This document shows, in pieces, positions 1 to 10,594 of a stretch of 64,000 bases of DNA. The stretch covers positions 41,794-105,793 of the forward strand of contig JAISZL010000098.1 in the NCBI GenBank assembly GCA_031269245.1, written 5' to 3'. Position numbers and translations under genes: made by a program. The notes under the pieces are model-generated. The model was not told the DNA's origin. It worked only from the letters and a program-made list of their open reading frames with translations, and made no database searches. Within the stretch, counting starts at the first letter, position 1. Each line of letters starts with the position of its first letter. This DNA is from Synergistaceae bacterium. GTDB lineage: Bacteria; Synergistota; Synergistia; Synergistales; Synergistaceae.

Positions 1-1323
1 TATGATTTTCTTTCGGACGATATCTCGCTTGAGGATGAGTCGTTGGAGTTATATGAGGATATGGCTCGTATGGGCATCGAACGGGGATTTCTGGAGGAGT
101 GTGAGTCAAAGACGCACCTGGCGTCTTATCAAAAGTACAAGAGGGCAGGCTGTCGCTATATAAAAAGCGTACAGTGGTCGATAACCAACGCGTGCAACCT
201 GAGATGCCGCCATTGTTTCGTCAACGCCTCAGATGTAAGACAGGAGGAATTGTCCCTGCAAGACTGCCTTCGCATCATCGATCAGCTTGAGAGCGCAAAC
301 GTGGCGGCGGTATCGCTCACCGGAGGAGAACCTCTTATACGGGAGGACTTTTGGGATATCGTCGACGCGCTTTTAGAAAAAAGAATAACCGTAACCGATC
401 TTTTCACAAACTCTCTTCTCGTAGATGAGTGTTTCCTGGATGAATGTTCGAAAAGGCACCTGTCGTGGGTTTTCTGCATCAGCTTCGACGGAGTCGGATG
501 TCACGACTGGCTGCGGGGAATGGATGGCGTCGAGTCGCGTGCAGTGGATGCGATAAAGCGTATAAAATCCGCGGGATTCCGGGTCGCGATAAGTTCCGCT
601 CTTCACAGAGACAATCTGGCGTCCCTATGCCCAACCTATGAGCTATTGAAAGAACTCGGCGTCGACGCATGGAAAATGTCCCCTGTGATGCACACCGGGC
701 GCTGGGTTGAAGAGGCGGATAAACGAATAATAGGCGTTACGAGCCTTTATGATTTATTTCTTGATGTTATTGGCTGGTATCGTCATGACTCCATGCCGAT
801 GGCACTCTCATTGGGTGGTTTTTTCACCTGCTTGAGAGGCCGCAGTGAGTGGAGCTCTCCATATCATAGGAATGCCGGGACCGAGCGCTCGCTGAACCTG
901 CCGGTCTGCGGAGCGTGCAGGACGCATATTTATCTTGCGTCAAACGGCAGGGTTCTGCCATGTATCCCTACGGCCGGAACATGTTTGGAGGAAGATGCTC
1001 CCAATATCATGGATGTTCCTCTCACAGAGATATTGGGCAGTTCGAAATTTTTCGAGCTTATTGATACGCGCCTTGGCGCGTCGTTCGAACAGAATCAGAT
1101 TTGCGCTGATTGCGAATTTCGCCTCGAATGCGGTCCATGCAGGGCCTCGGCTCTGCATGAAACCGGTCATTTTTACGGCCCGGACAAATCGGCTTGTGTT
1201 TACTGGAATGGGGGTTATCCAGAGAAAATAAAGCGTGTTTTCGAAACGTCTCAACATAGCGGAAGGCGCCCTGCTTCGGCGGATACGAGCCGCTTGAGTA
1301 TATCAATGAATTTGGCGCGGTGA
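1..1323 (+). CDS. Radical SAM protein with SPASM-like C-terminal cysteine domain (5' end probably outside window)
   Basis: CNLRCRHC radical SAM motif, GGEP motif, C-terminal Cys cluster (CGAC...CADCEFRLECGPC). Frame is open from base 1 (YDFLSDDISLEDESLELYEDM...); the ORF-track start at 43 is a TTG. Confidence 0.8.
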   Translation, partial: YDFLSDDISLEDESLELYEDMARMGIERGFLEECESKTHLASYQKYKRAGCRYIKSVQWSITNACNLRCRHCFVNASDVRQEELSLQDCLRIIDQLESANVAAVSLTGGEPLIREDFWDIVDALLEKRITVTDLFTNSLLVDECFLDECSKRHLSWVFCISFDGVGCHDWLRGMDGVESRAVDAIKRIKSAGFRVAISSALHRDNLASLCPTYELLKELGVDAWKMSPVMHTGRWVEEADKRIIGVTSLYDLFLDVIGWYRHDSMPMALSLGGFFTCLRGRSEWSSPYHRNAGTERSLNLPVCGACRTHIYLASNGRVLPCIPTAGTCLEEDAPNIMDVPLTEILGSSKFFELIDTRLGASFEQNQICADCEFRLECGPCRASALHETGHFYGPDKSACVYWNGGYPEKIKRVFETSQHSGRRPASADTSRLSISMNLAR

Positions 1324-1340
1324 AAGTGCTATAATTTTTC

Positions 1341-1535
1341 CCGAAACCACAGGCAAGACCGCTGGGCTCTGCCCCGAACCCCGCAGGGGAACCAGTCCCC
1401 TTGACTCCGTTATCATTTTTCACCCTACGGGTGAAAATAAAAATGTAAAAAGGGTCCAGGGAACTAGTTCCCTGATGGGTGCGGGCGGCGCTTGCGGTTT
1501 CGATCCTGCGGTTTGAGGTTTTTTGCGCTATCACA
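1341..1535. repeat. Dispersed multi-hairpin intergenic repeat, copy A
   Basis: Reverse complement matches 28155-28345 nearly end to end; contains ttttcaccctacgggtgaaaa, cagggaactagttccctg and aggggaaccagtcccctt palindromes. Confidence 0.75.
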
Positions 1536-1553
1536 AGGAGGTTGAGACGCATC

Positions 1554-2963
1554 ATGGCTCGAAATTTCTCGAACACCAGGGGCTTCGTCGTCGCGGCGGC
1601 GTCCAGCGGAGTCGGCAAGACCACTGTGGCATCGGCGATATGCCGTATTCTGAGGGACAGGGGATACGTCATCCAGCCGTTCAAGACCGGGCCGGATTTC
1701 ATCGACCCGACATACCTCACGCTGGCGGCCGGGAGGGAGTGCGGAAACCTCGACGGGCACCCGTGCCCGGACCTGATGCCATATCTCTACGCGGAGGGGT
1801 GCGGCTCGCATCGCATCGGCAGTGAGGCGGACATAGCGGTGGTAGAGGGAGTGATGGGGCTGTACGACGGGCTGGGCGCGGAGGGGCTTTACTCCACGGC
1901 GTGGCTCGCCAGGACGCTTGATTTGCCGGTCGTGCTGCTGGTGAGCGCGCGGGCGGTCGCCGCGAGCGTCGCCGCTGTGGTCAAGGGATTCGCGTCACTC
2001 GAGCCTCTGGCGCCCCAGATAACGGGCGTGATAGCAAATCAGGCCTCGGGGCCGGAACACGCGGAGCTGATCGGCGAGGCCGTGTCGAAGTTCGCGGGGA
2101 TCCCTCTGATCGGGTGGCTGCCGGCGATCCCCGGTGATGGGTTTTCCTCGCGCCACCTCGGGCTCGTCCCGGCGTTGGAGCGCGTAGGGACCGAGGAGAC
2201 GATAGAGCGGTGCGCCAGGGAGCTCGCGAGCCGGCTGGATGTCGGCGCGCTACTCGAGATGGCGCGTCTGCCGAGCGGGCGGTACGAGGCGCCGGAGATA
2301 GAGACGGCGCCGGCGAAGCCCGACGGCTCGCCCGTCCGGGTGTCGGTGGCGTCCGATGACGCGTTCGGCTTTCACTATCGCGAGAACTGGAGCCTGCTGG
2401 AGAGACAGGGCGCGGAGGTCTCCATGACGTCGCCGCTGCGCGACGACGCGCCCCCGGAGGACACCGACCTTTTGATTCTGCCCGGGGGCTATCCGGAGGT
2501 GTTCTCCGGCCAGCTGTCGGGCAACGCGAAATACATGGAGTGGATAAGGGATTTTTCGCGCAGGGGCTTCATATACGCGGAGTGCGGAGGGATGCTGTAT
2601 CTCGCCCGCGGCATGGAGTACGAGGGCGTGACGAGAGGCATGGTGGGCTTGATCGACGCTGACGTCAAGATGACCAAGGAACTGCGGCACTTCGGGTACG
2701 TGGAGGCGGCCGCCGTCCGGGACAATTTGCTGTTTAAGAGCGGGGACTCGCTGCGCGCTCACGAATTCCACTACTCGAAACTGGTAGGGGAGGCCCCCGC
2801 GGCGTTCTCCGTCCGCAAGTCGTCCGGGAAGGGCGAGGCGTGGACTGACGGCTTTGTCATGATGGAGGGCAGGGGGCTGGCGACCTACCTGCACATAAAT
2901 TTTTACTCCTGCCCGGGGAACTCCGCGAGGATGCTAAGTCTTGCGGCTGGGGGCCGAGGCTGA
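1554..2963 (+). CDS. cobB: Cobyrinate a,c-diamide synthase (CobB/CbiA)
   Basis: ASSGVGKTT P-loop, FKTGPDFIDP, GLYDG, C-terminal glutamine amidotransferase Cys (AECGGMLYL). Internal ATG at 1554 follows an aaggagg SD. Confidence 0.9.
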   Translation: MARNFSNTRGFVVAAASSGVGKTTVASAICRILRDRGYVIQPFKTGPDFIDPTYLTLAAGRECGNLDGHPCPDLMPYLYAEGCGSHRIGSEADIAVVEGVMGLYDGLGAEGLYSTAWLARTLDLPVVLLVSARAVAASVAAVVKGFASLEPLAPQITGVIANQASGPEHAELIGEAVSKFAGIPLIGWLPAIPGDGFSSRHLGLVPALERVGTEETIERCARELASRLDVGALLEMARLPSGRYEAPEIETAPAKPDGSPVRVSVASDDAFGFHYRENWSLLERQGAEVSMTSPLRDDAPPEDTDLLILPGGYPEVFSGQLSGNAKYMEWIRDFSRRGFIYAECGGMLYLARGMEYEGVTRGMVGLIDADVKMTKELRHFGYVEAAAVRDNLLFKSGDSLRAHEFHYSKLVGEAPAAFSVRKSSGKGEAWTDGFVMMEGRGLATYLHINFYSCPGNSARMLSLAAGGRG

Positions 2964-4040
2964 CTCCGCGGCGTCGCCTCGCAGCTCTTCGCTCACTCTC
3001 TCGAACAGGGGGAAGGTGTCGGAGAGCAGGTGCATCATCAAGGGGTCGAAGTGACGGCCCGTCTCGTCGTATATGATGGACATGGCCTCGTCGTGGCTCA
3101 ACACCCCTTTGTACGGGCGCTCCGACGTGAGCGAGTCGTAAATGTCGGATACGGCCATTATCCTGCCTGAGATCGGTATGTCGCTCCCCGCGAGCTTGTT
3201 CGGGTAGCCGGAGCCGTCCCACCACTCGTGGTGGGAGACGACTATCTCGCGGGCTACGTGCAGGAACGACGAGTCGTCCCCCAGGTTCTCTATCGCGTCG
3301 CTGATCATCTGCGCGCCGAACGTAGTGTGTTTCTTTATCTCGTCGAACTCCTCCGGCGTCAGCTTCCCGGGCTTGAGCAGGATGCTGTCGGAGATGGCGA
3401 CCTTGCCAATGTCGTGCAGCTTGGAGGACTTGACGATGTGCTCGCCGTACTGGGGGGTTATTATGTAATTTGGGTGTTTTTTGTTGAACAGGCAGTCCAC
3501 AACGAGCTGCGTGTAGGTGGTGGTGCGGACTATGTGCCCTCCCGTCCCGCTGTCGCGCCAGGCGGTCACGCCGGCCAGTATGTCCAGGATGGAGTCCTGT
3601 GTGTTGCGGAGCTGCGCGGTTTTTTGTCCTACCAGGGTCTCAAGGCGCTTGCGGTAGTCCTCCAGCTCTATGTGGAGGTTGACGCGCGCCATGACTATCC
3701 CCGTCGTGATCGGCTTCAAAATATAGTCGACTGCCCCAAGGTGAAGGCCGGCCTCCTCCTTGTCGCGTCCCTCCTGGGCCGTGAGGAATATGACAGGGAT
3801 CGACTGGAACCTCGGGTCGTCCTTCAGTCTCTTTATCATCTGATATCCGTTCATCTCCGGCATCTCGACGTCAAGCAGGATCAGGTCGGGGGAGTTGCGC
3901 TCCAGGAACGCGAGCGCCCTGCCGCCTGACGGCGCCGCGTACACCTTGTACTTGGGCTTCAGTATCTCCTGGAGCATCCGCAGGTTCGTGGCGTCGTCGT
4001 CCACGACGAGAATGCTGTGCTCCTCAGGGTTGGCGCTCAT
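2934..4040 (-). CDS. Response regulator with HD-GYP domain (putative c-di-GMP phosphodiesterase)
   Basis: REC domain ([23 protein letters not shown] in LKPI) plus HD (LHDIGK) and [11 protein letters not shown]. Confidence 0.9.
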   Translation of the reverse strand: MSANPEEHSILVVDDDATNLRMLQEILKPKYKVYAAPSGGRALAFLERNSPDLILLDVEMPEMNGYQMIKRLKDDPRFQSIPVIFLTAQEGRDKEEAGLHLGAVDYILKPITTGIVMARVNLHIELEDYRKRLETLVGQKTAQLRNTQDSILDILAGVTAWRDSGTGGHIVRTTTYTQLVVDCLFNKKHPNYIITPQYGEHIVKSSKLHDIGKVAISDSILLKPGKLTPEEFDEIKKHTTFGAQMISDAIENLGDDSSFLHVAREIVVSHHEWWDGSGYPNKLAGSDIPISGRIMAVSDIYDSLTSERPYKGVLSHDEAMSIIYDETGRHFDPLMMHLLSDTFPLFERVSEELRGDAAESASAPSRKT

Positions 4041-6772
4041 TTTTCCCCTCCCAGCGCGCCGCCTGTCTCGAGTATCGCTTTTATCAAGTTGGCGGCCAGG
4101 TCGTAGTTGAAGGACTCTATCGCTGCCCTCGTCTGGAAGAGCTTCCTGTCCAGGTCGATTCCGTAGCTCTCGCTGGTTATCCTGTCCATCAGCTCCAGAG
4201 CGTCGTCGTGTTCCAGTGCGTCCAGCAGCGATTGGGCGTACTCCAGCATACTGCGGATCATCTCCACGTTCCCCGCTGACTTGGTCTCGTCGACCTGGAA
4301 CTTTCTCTCGGATACGATTTCGCCTATGAACGAGAACAGCTCATCCATCTTCTTGGCGAAGTCGCCGAAGTTGTCCTCTATGTACCCGTAGCCCTCCGAT
4401 ATGGTGGCCATCTCCAGATACCTGGCGTCCTCGGATATCTCCATCGCGCCTATGTTGGCCAGGGAGCTCTTGCAGGAGTGTATGTCTATCCTGAAGCTGT
4501 CGTAGTTTTTGTCCTTCACGTATGCGGCCATGTTCAGCATCTTCAGCGGGATGCTGGTCATGAAGGCATTGACCACCGCGATGTACGCGCTCTCGGAGCC
4601 GCCTATATTGGCCAGCGCGGTCTTGGTGTCCAGCATCCCGCTGAGGCGCGAGACCACCGAGTCCCCGCTTTTCGCCTCGGCGCGTTTTTTCTCGGTCTTC
4701 ACCGCCGCGACCTTGCTCTCCGGCAGCCACTTGATGAGGATCCTATTGAGCTCCGGTATCTCGATCGGCTTGCTCAGGAAGTCGTTCATGCCGCAGGAGA
4801 GGTATGTCTCCTTCATGCCGACGAGGGCGTTGGCGGTCAGCGCTATTATCGGCGCCTCCCGCGTCCAGCCGGGCATCTCCCTCATCATCTTGGTGGCCTC
4901 GATGCCGTTGATCTCGGGCATCATGTGATCCATGAATATTATGTCGTACTGGCGCTTCTTGACCATCTCCAGCGCGTCCTTGGCGCTGTCAGCCGTATCC
5001 GGCTCAATCCCGTACTGGCGCATCAGCTCGCTCGCGACCATCAGGTTTATGTCGTTGTCATCGACCAGAAGAATCTGGACGTCCCTGAACGTGAACGCGT
5101 CCATGACTCTCTCGTCGCCGCCGGCTCCGCGGCTGACGGCCTTTTTGCTGTTGATCGCGTTCGCCATGCCCATCACGAGGAGCGGCTCGAAGAACACGGC
5201 GACGTTCCCCCGGGTGTTCTGCTTCGCCGCCACCCTTATGTTTTTTATCGCTATGACCTGGCAGTCCTGCGGCACGTCGCGCATCCTGCCGGCCAGCATG
5301 TCGTTCCCGAAGTCGTATCTGTATATGAGGTGCGTGTAGAAGTTCTCGGCAAGCAGCAGATCCAGCGATTTCTCGTCCATGCAGATGTCGCGGTTCACCC
5401 CCATGTCCTCCAGCATCCACCCATACTCGTTTGCGTGGATACCGTCGGCCAGGACCAGCACCCTCTTGGAGAGCGGGCTCAGGACGGATGCCAGCGACAT
5501 GCTCGACGCCGCGCGGAGCTCCACGGAGAAGAAGAACGAGCTGCCTTTGTTCCACTCGCTAACCACCTCCAGCTTGCCCCCCATCTTGGAGACCAGCCTG
5601 CTGCTGATCGAGAGGCCCAGTCCCGTTCCCCCGTTCGTCCCGTTCTCCTCGATACCGCCGGCGACGAACGGGGAGAATATTCTGGAGAGCTCTTTCTCCT
5701 TGATTCCGATCCCGGTGTCCGTCACGGAGAACGAGAGCGACACGCCATCGCCCCTCGCTGGCTTGCACGATATGCTGAGTTCGACGTGTCCGCGCTCGGT
5801 GAACTTGACCGCGTTGTTGAGCAGGTTGAGCAGCACCTGCTTCAGCCTGAGGTCGTCGCAGATCAGCGACGAGGGGATGCGGGGGTCTATATGGGCGGCA
5901 AACTCCAGTCCCTTCTCGGACGCCTTCAAGTAAACGAGGCTCGCTATGTCGGTCAGCATGGAGCCGACGTCCGTCGCGGTCTCGGTCAGCTCGAGCCTGC
6001 CGCTCTCTATCTTCGAGAAGTCCAGCAGGTCGTTTATTATGGCAAGCAGCGAATGGGACGCGTTCGTTATGCTCTGCACGTAGCCCCTCTGCATGTCATC
6101 GAGCCTGGTCAGCAGAAGAAGATCGCTCATCCCCTTTATGACGTTCATCGGAGTGCGGATCTCGTGACTTATGCTGGCCAGGAACGTCGTCTTGGCCCTG
6201 TCCGCGGCCTCGGCCCTGTCTATCGCGTCGGCGAGCTCTGTCACATCGTGCAGCGCCGCGACGACGCCGATGCGATCACCTAGGGAGTTGGCGGCGGGGG
6301 AGATATACACCTCCACGCGCATCTGCTCGCCGGACGCCGCCTCGATTCTGTCGCTGAAGTGGATGTCGTCCGCGCCGCCCATGACGTCGTTGAAGTGGGC
6401 CGTCATTTTATCGATCCATCCCTCGGAGGCGATACGGGAGAAGAGCTTTTTGAAGGGCACGCCATACATGGCCCTCTGGTCGGCGCACGAGAGCGTCCTC
6501 ATCAATTTGTCGGTGCCCGCCACATACCTCAACTGCCGGTTTAACGCAAAGATCATCGCGGGGGACGCGCCAAGCAGCAGCCGGTTGTATATGGACTGCA
6601 GTTCGCTCTCCCTGTCGGCTCCGGCCGCGCGGCGCGACAAACCACTGGACGCGTTCCGGGCGATGTGACATCCCTCGCCCGAAGCATCCTCTTTCCTCCT
6701 GTTCAGGTTGTACTCCGAGATGGTATCCGCTATTTCGCCGTCGCTGAAACTCTTATCGCCGTCTTCGCTCAT
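4037..6772 (-). CDS. Hybrid sensor histidine kinase (PAS-HisKA-HATPase-REC-HPt)
   Basis: [15 protein letters not shown]-box, HATPase ([20 protein letters not shown]), REC ([23 protein letters not shown]), HPt-like [12 protein letters not shown]; stop overlaps the start of the HD-GYP gene. Confidence 0.9.
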   Translation of the reverse strand: MSEDGDKSFSDGEIADTISEYNLNRRKEDASGEGCHIARNASSGLSRRAAGADRESELQSIYNRLLLGASPAMIFALNRQLRYVAGTDKLMRTLSCADQRAMYGVPFKKLFSRIASEGWIDKMTAHFNDVMGGADDIHFSDRIEAASGEQMRVEVYISPAANSLGDRIGVVAALHDVTELADAIDRAEAADRAKTTFLASISHEIRTPMNVIKGMSDLLLLTRLDDMQRGYVQSITNASHSLLAIINDLLDFSKIESGRLELTETATDVGSMLTDIASLVYLKASEKGLEFAAHIDPRIPSSLICDDLRLKQVLLNLLNNAVKFTERGHVELSISCKPARGDGVSLSFSVTDTGIGIKEKELSRIFSPFVAGGIEENGTNGGTGLGLSISSRLVSKMGGKLEVVSEWNKGSSFFFSVELRAASSMSLASVLSPLSKRVLVLADGIHANEYGWMLEDMGVNRDICMDEKSLDLLLAENFYTHLIYRYDFGNDMLAGRMRDVPQDCQVIAIKNIRVAAKQNTRGNVAVFFEPLLVMGMANAINSKKAVSRGAGGDERVMDAFTFRDVQILLVDDNDINLMVASELMRQYGIEPDTADSAKDALEMVKKRQYDIIFMDHMMPEINGIEATKMMREMPGWTREAPIIALTANALVGMKETYLSCGMNDFLSKPIEIPELNRILIKWLPESKVAAVKTEKKRAEAKSGDSVVSRLSGMLDTKTALANIGGSESAYIAVVNAFMTSIPLKMLNMAAYVKDKNYDSFRIDIHSCKSSLANIGAMEISEDARYLEMATISEGYGYIEDNFGDFAKKMDELFSFIGEIVSERKFQVDETKSAGNVEMIRSMLEYAQSLLDALEHDDALELMDRITSESYGIDLDRKLFQTRAAIESFNYDLAANLIKAILETGGALGGEK

Positions 6773-7085
6773 AGTCTCCCTGATCGTGTATGGCACGCCG
6801 TCTTTCGCTCCGCGCCGCGTACCTCGAAAATGTCGCTCTCCGTTGACACTCCATGCGCGCACTGAAAGAGCGGCAACCGAGGGCAATACACATTATAACA
6901 GCAGAATAAAAATAACTCAAACTTCTTAACTTCGCACCCTGGACTTGCGTGGCAGACGCATCAAACTGACCCAATCAAGATCAGGAGATAATTATCATTC
7001 CAGCGCCCTCGGCGGGTGAATATGAAACCGGGGAGGAATTCAGGAGGGGACATCCTCCCCGGCATTGGGCAACGGCTGATCGCCT

Positions 7086-8471
7086 TTAGAACTTCAGGTC
7101 GTACTTCGCCGGGTCCAGCTTGTCGCAGTCGGGCACAACCTCTTCGGCCAGCTCCTCCAGGGTGTCGGGCAGGGAATAGACATCTGCCGTCAGCTTCCCA
7201 AGCCACTCCCGCTCCTTCTCGCTCAAGACGAGGCCGCCTTCCTTGGAACCCTTTTCTATAGACAGCAGCGCCAGCTCCGCCGCCTTCCTCACCCTGTTGT
7301 AACAGCCGGTCTCCGCCACGATCCCCTTGGAGATCCCGAGCACGACGTCGGGGCGCAGTATCCAGGCGTGAGGATCGAGATAGCAGTCCGAGTCGGCGTG
7401 AAGGTCCCGCAGTATAAGGGCCTCTTTTTTGCCCCGCGCGGAGGCCGCGTTCATGAGGCGGCAGTCGTAGGCCAGCAACTCGAAGTACGCGACGGGCGCG
7501 CTCCCGCTCAAGAGATGCACGTTCTGGACCGACTCGTTCGACCAGAGGTCCGCGACACAGATGGCGATATTGCCGCAGGCGCTCAGGTGCGCGCAGGACG
7601 CGGAGCGGCCCTCCATCGAGATCGGGTTGCCGCTTATCGCCTTTATGTACGGGCCCTCGTAACCGCAGTCCTTGTCGGGTCCCTTCGCCCCGACCTCCAT
7701 CGCCACGAGGCTCCTTACGGCGCACATCACGCGGTCGGCCGCCGCGAACACGCGCGGGATGTAGTTCTTCTCCGCCAGCACCATCGCGGTATTAGCGAGG
7801 CCGCACGCCGTGTCACCGGCCGGGATGGCGCCGTGTCTGCCCGCTATCTCGACGATCGCCGTCCAGACCTTCTCCATGTCCAGGCATGAGAGGGCCGAGA
7901 GGGCGAACACCGCCCTTTTGATGTCACAGAACATGAGCGCGTCGTCGTGGACCTCCTTGCCGCCGATCGTCTCTATGGCGAGGAAATCCGCGCCGGCCGC
8001 GGCGCATCCCTCGAAGGCGGCCATAGTCTCGTCCCACCGCTTTCCGTGCCACATATGCTCCAGGCCCTCGCCCTCGCGGTTATCGTTCGGCGTTATGCGC
8101 ACAGCGCCCTTTATCCCGCACTTGTCCTCGTGCTCCTTTATAATGTCAACGATGGTCTTGCAGACCTCGACCGCCCACTCGGGCCTGAACGTCATGTCGG
8201 GCAGCGTCTCGATCTCGGCCACGAAGCCGGGGACCTCGAGATCCCTCGCTCGGTTGCACGTCCCCGTGATGATCCGCTTGTAGTGCTCTATGGCGTCGGG
8301 CCACGTTTCGTCCGTCAGGGGCATCGTGGGAAGGGTGAAGTTCAGCTCGGGGTATATGGTTCCGCCGCCGATTACCATCCCGTTTTTAAGGCTGACCGGG
8401 TTTTTCGCCACGCCGTAGACGAAATCGTCGAGATCAGAGTAGGCCGTCGTTCTGTACTCATTCCTTGCCAT
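7086..8471 (-). CDS. mtaB: Methanol--corrinoid methyltransferase (MtaB family)
   Basis: Full-length MtaB-like protein (MARNEYRTTAYSDLDDFVYG...AIETIGGKEVHDDALMFCDI...GDTACGLANTAM...MEGRSASCAHLS). Start at 8471 with gaggaat SD upstream. Confidence 0.85.
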   Translation of the reverse strand: MARNEYRTTAYSDLDDFVYGVAKNPVSLKNGMVIGGGTIYPELNFTLPTMPLTDETWPDAIEHYKRIITGTCNRARDLEVPGFVAEIETLPDMTFRPEWAVEVCKTIVDIIKEHEDKCGIKGAVRITPNDNREGEGLEHMWHGKRWDETMAAFEGCAAAGADFLAIETIGGKEVHDDALMFCDIKRAVFALSALSCLDMEKVWTAIVEIAGRHGAIPAGDTACGLANTAMVLAEKNYIPRVFAAADRVMCAVRSLVAMEVGAKGPDKDCGYEGPYIKAISGNPISMEGRSASCAHLSACGNIAICVADLWSNESVQNVHLLSGSAPVAYFELLAYDCRLMNAASARGKKEALILRDLHADSDCYLDPHAWILRPDVVLGISKGIVAETGCYNRVRKAAELALLSIEKGSKEGGLVLSEKEREWLGKLTADVYSLPDTLEELAEEVVPDCDKLDPAKYDLKF

Positions 8472-8800
8472 ACATGGATTCCTCCTCGGTTTTATCCTGC
8501 TTGGTTTGAATTGTGTTGGCGCATAGCGGTTTATTCTGTTGTTGACTCGCGGGTCGCTGTGATGCCCTGATGCCGCGGAGTCCTTTTGAGAAGAACTCTC
8601 CGTTCCGGGGCTGCCTCCCCTCCTCTCCTCCAGCGATCCGGCTGGGACATTTTCACTTGCGGCTTGCGCGCGCATGACACGCAGCGCCGTTCTTGTATAA
8701 ATTAACGCGGGAAGCCGGGCGCTTTCATACCCGGCTTCCCGGTAAGCAAAGAAGGAGTTGCTTGGAACGCTAAAACATCGTGGTGGGCGATGTTAAAGCC

Positions 8801-8840
8801 AAAAATAAAGAGGGAACCGCCTCAATACGCGGTTCCCTCC
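8801..8840 (-). terminator. Rho-independent terminator between cobalamin riboswitch and mtaB
   Basis: Minus strand ggagGGAACCGCgtattgaGGCGGTTCCctc followed by tttattttt. Confidence 0.8.
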
Positions 8841-8894
8841 GTCGATTTCGGAAGATGACGTCCGTGCCCGCGCACTGTCATATATTCCTCCTCG

Positions 8895-9060
8895 AAATCA
8901 GTCTCCTGGCTCTCGTTCATCCTACTCCCGCGACTTCCCGGCATGTCATCCATACCAGTGTCCTTACGCGGTTTCGTCCCGATTACAGTGGCGGGGCCGC
9001 CCCGGTCTCTCACCGGATTCCTGTTTGTTTCGAGGGTGTTCCCTATTTAGTTGCTACGGA
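8895..9060 (-). promoter_or_regulatory. Cobalamin riboswitch upstream of mtaB
   Basis: Minus strand: ggaatccggtgagagaccggggcggccccgccactgtaatcgggacg...gccgggaagtcgcgggagtaggatgaacgagagccaggagac. Confidence 0.88.
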
Positions 9061-9242
9061 AATATTACACCCGGAGAGGACTTTTGTCTATAGCCCGCAA
9101 CCGGCACGCGTATAGATCAAAAATCTTCCCTATATTTCGCGGCTGCACCATAATTTATTTTTCATGTTGACAAAATAACAGGGAGGGGTGTAGGATTATT
9201 TTGAGAGACAAAAGAGGCATAAATATAAAGAAATATTCCGCA

Positions 9243-9410
9243 CCTTAACAACGGAAGTTAGACATCGAGGAATCTGGTGAAACTCCAGGACGGCCCCGCC
9301 ACTGTGATCGGGACGAAACCGTGTGCGTAAGCGAGCCACTGCCATTGAGAGACCCTGGCGGGAAGGCGCGGGAGTAGGATGAACGAGAGTCAGGACACTC
9401 GGAGGGATAC
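9243..9410 (+). promoter_or_regulatory. Cobalamin riboswitch upstream of btuF-like gene
   Basis: ggaatctggtgaaactccaggacggccccgccactgtgatcggg...gccactg...gggaaggcgcgggagtaggatgaacgagagtcagga matches B12-box riboswitch core. Confidence 0.92.
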
Positions 9411-9450
9411 GTGCGAAGGGCACGGAATGTCCATCTCAGTGCCATTGGAG

Positions 9451-9486
9451 AAGACCCTCGCACGCGCGGAGGGTCTTCTTTTTTTG
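9451..9486 (+). terminator. Rho-independent terminator of the btuF leader
   Basis: AAGACCCTCgcacgcgcgGAGGGTCTTctttttttgg. Confidence 0.88.
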
Positions 9487-9621
9487 GTTTCGCGTCAGGT
9501 CAGTCAGTTGTCGAGTTGGATATTAGCGTGTGAACCGCGCCGCGATTAGCCAAAGCGCGGTAAGATCGCTGGTTCGCTGCCGGGTGCGGGCAGAGCCCGC
9601 GATCTTACCTCCAGATAAGGA

Positions 9622-10515
9622 GTGATCGTTATCAAACGCGTGTTTTCGAGACCCTTTCTCGCTTTAATCGCCATCGCCTCTCTGTGCGCCGCAAACCGCG
9701 CGGCCTCAGCCGCCGTGCCCGGGAGGATATTGTCTCTGGCTCCGGCGGCGACGGAGATAATCTTCGACTTGGGACTAGGGGACAGGGTGATCGGCGTCAC
9801 CGAGTACTGCTCCTGGCCGCCGGAGGCGAAATCGAAGCCGAACGTCGGCGACATGATGCATGTGAACATGGAAGCACTCGTCTCGATGAGCCCCGACATC
9901 GTCGTCATCTCCGATATGAACGCGCACATAGGAAATCAAATAGAGTCCCTCGGATACCCGACCGTCATCGTCAATCAGGACAGCTTCGAGGAGATTTGCG
10001 GCTCCATGCTGCGGGTGGGCGCGGCCTGCGGGATAGCGGAGGCCGCGAAAAAACGGGTGGCCGAGCTTCGCGGCGCCGTGAACGATCTCTCGATGAAACC
10101 GGACGGCAAAAAACAGCGCGTGCTGGTGGTGGTAGGCAGGGACGTGGGCGACACGTCCTTCAAGAAAGTTTACGTCGCCGGTCCAAGATCGTTTTACAAC
10201 GACCTGCTGACCCGCTCCGCCTCGGTGAACGCGTTCCCCGACGACTTGCCATATGCCAGCATCTCCCAGGAGGGGCTCCTGCGCATCGACCCGGACTTCA
10301 TAATTGAGCTGGTGGGCGAATACGGCATGACGAACGTGGACACGGGATCAATACTGGCCCAATGGGAAAAGGTAAAGGGCCTCCGTGCCGCGCGGTCCGG
10401 GAACGTGGCCGTCATACGCGGAGACTTCACATTCAGGGCAGGCCCCAGATACCCCCTCATTTTGGAGTCCTTCAAGAGGGTAATCCACGATGGAACGAGA
10501 GAAATCAGGCGGTGA
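9622..10515 (+). CDS. btuF: Cobalamin/helical-backbone metal ABC transporter substrate-binding protein (BtuF-like)
   Basis: Signal peptide, PGRILSLAPAATEIIFDLGLGDRVIGVTEYCSWPPEA...VNMEALVSMSPDIVV; located downstream of a B12 riboswitch. GTG start. Confidence 0.82.
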   Translation: MIVIKRVFSRPFLALIAIASLCAANRAASAAVPGRILSLAPAATEIIFDLGLGDRVIGVTEYCSWPPEAKSKPNVGDMMHVNMEALVSMSPDIVVISDMNAHIGNQIESLGYPTVIVNQDSFEEICGSMLRVGAACGIAEAAKKRVAELRGAVNDLSMKPDGKKQRVLVVVGRDVGDTSFKKVYVAGPRSFYNDLLTRSASVNAFPDDLPYASISQEGLLRIDPDFIIELVGEYGMTNVDTGSILAQWEKVKGLRAARSGNVAVIRGDFTFRAGPRYPLILESFKRVIHDGTREIRR

Positions 10516-10594
10516 AAAAACAACGCGCCGCCTATATAATGACGCTCACCCCGTTCCACCCGCTCGCTCTTCATCCGCGCATGAAGATAGTCAC

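Noticed and set aside
4478-6283. 601-aa plus-strand ORF
   Set aside because: Antisense to the hybrid histidine kinase; low-complexity His/Val/Arg-rich shadow translation without domain motifs.
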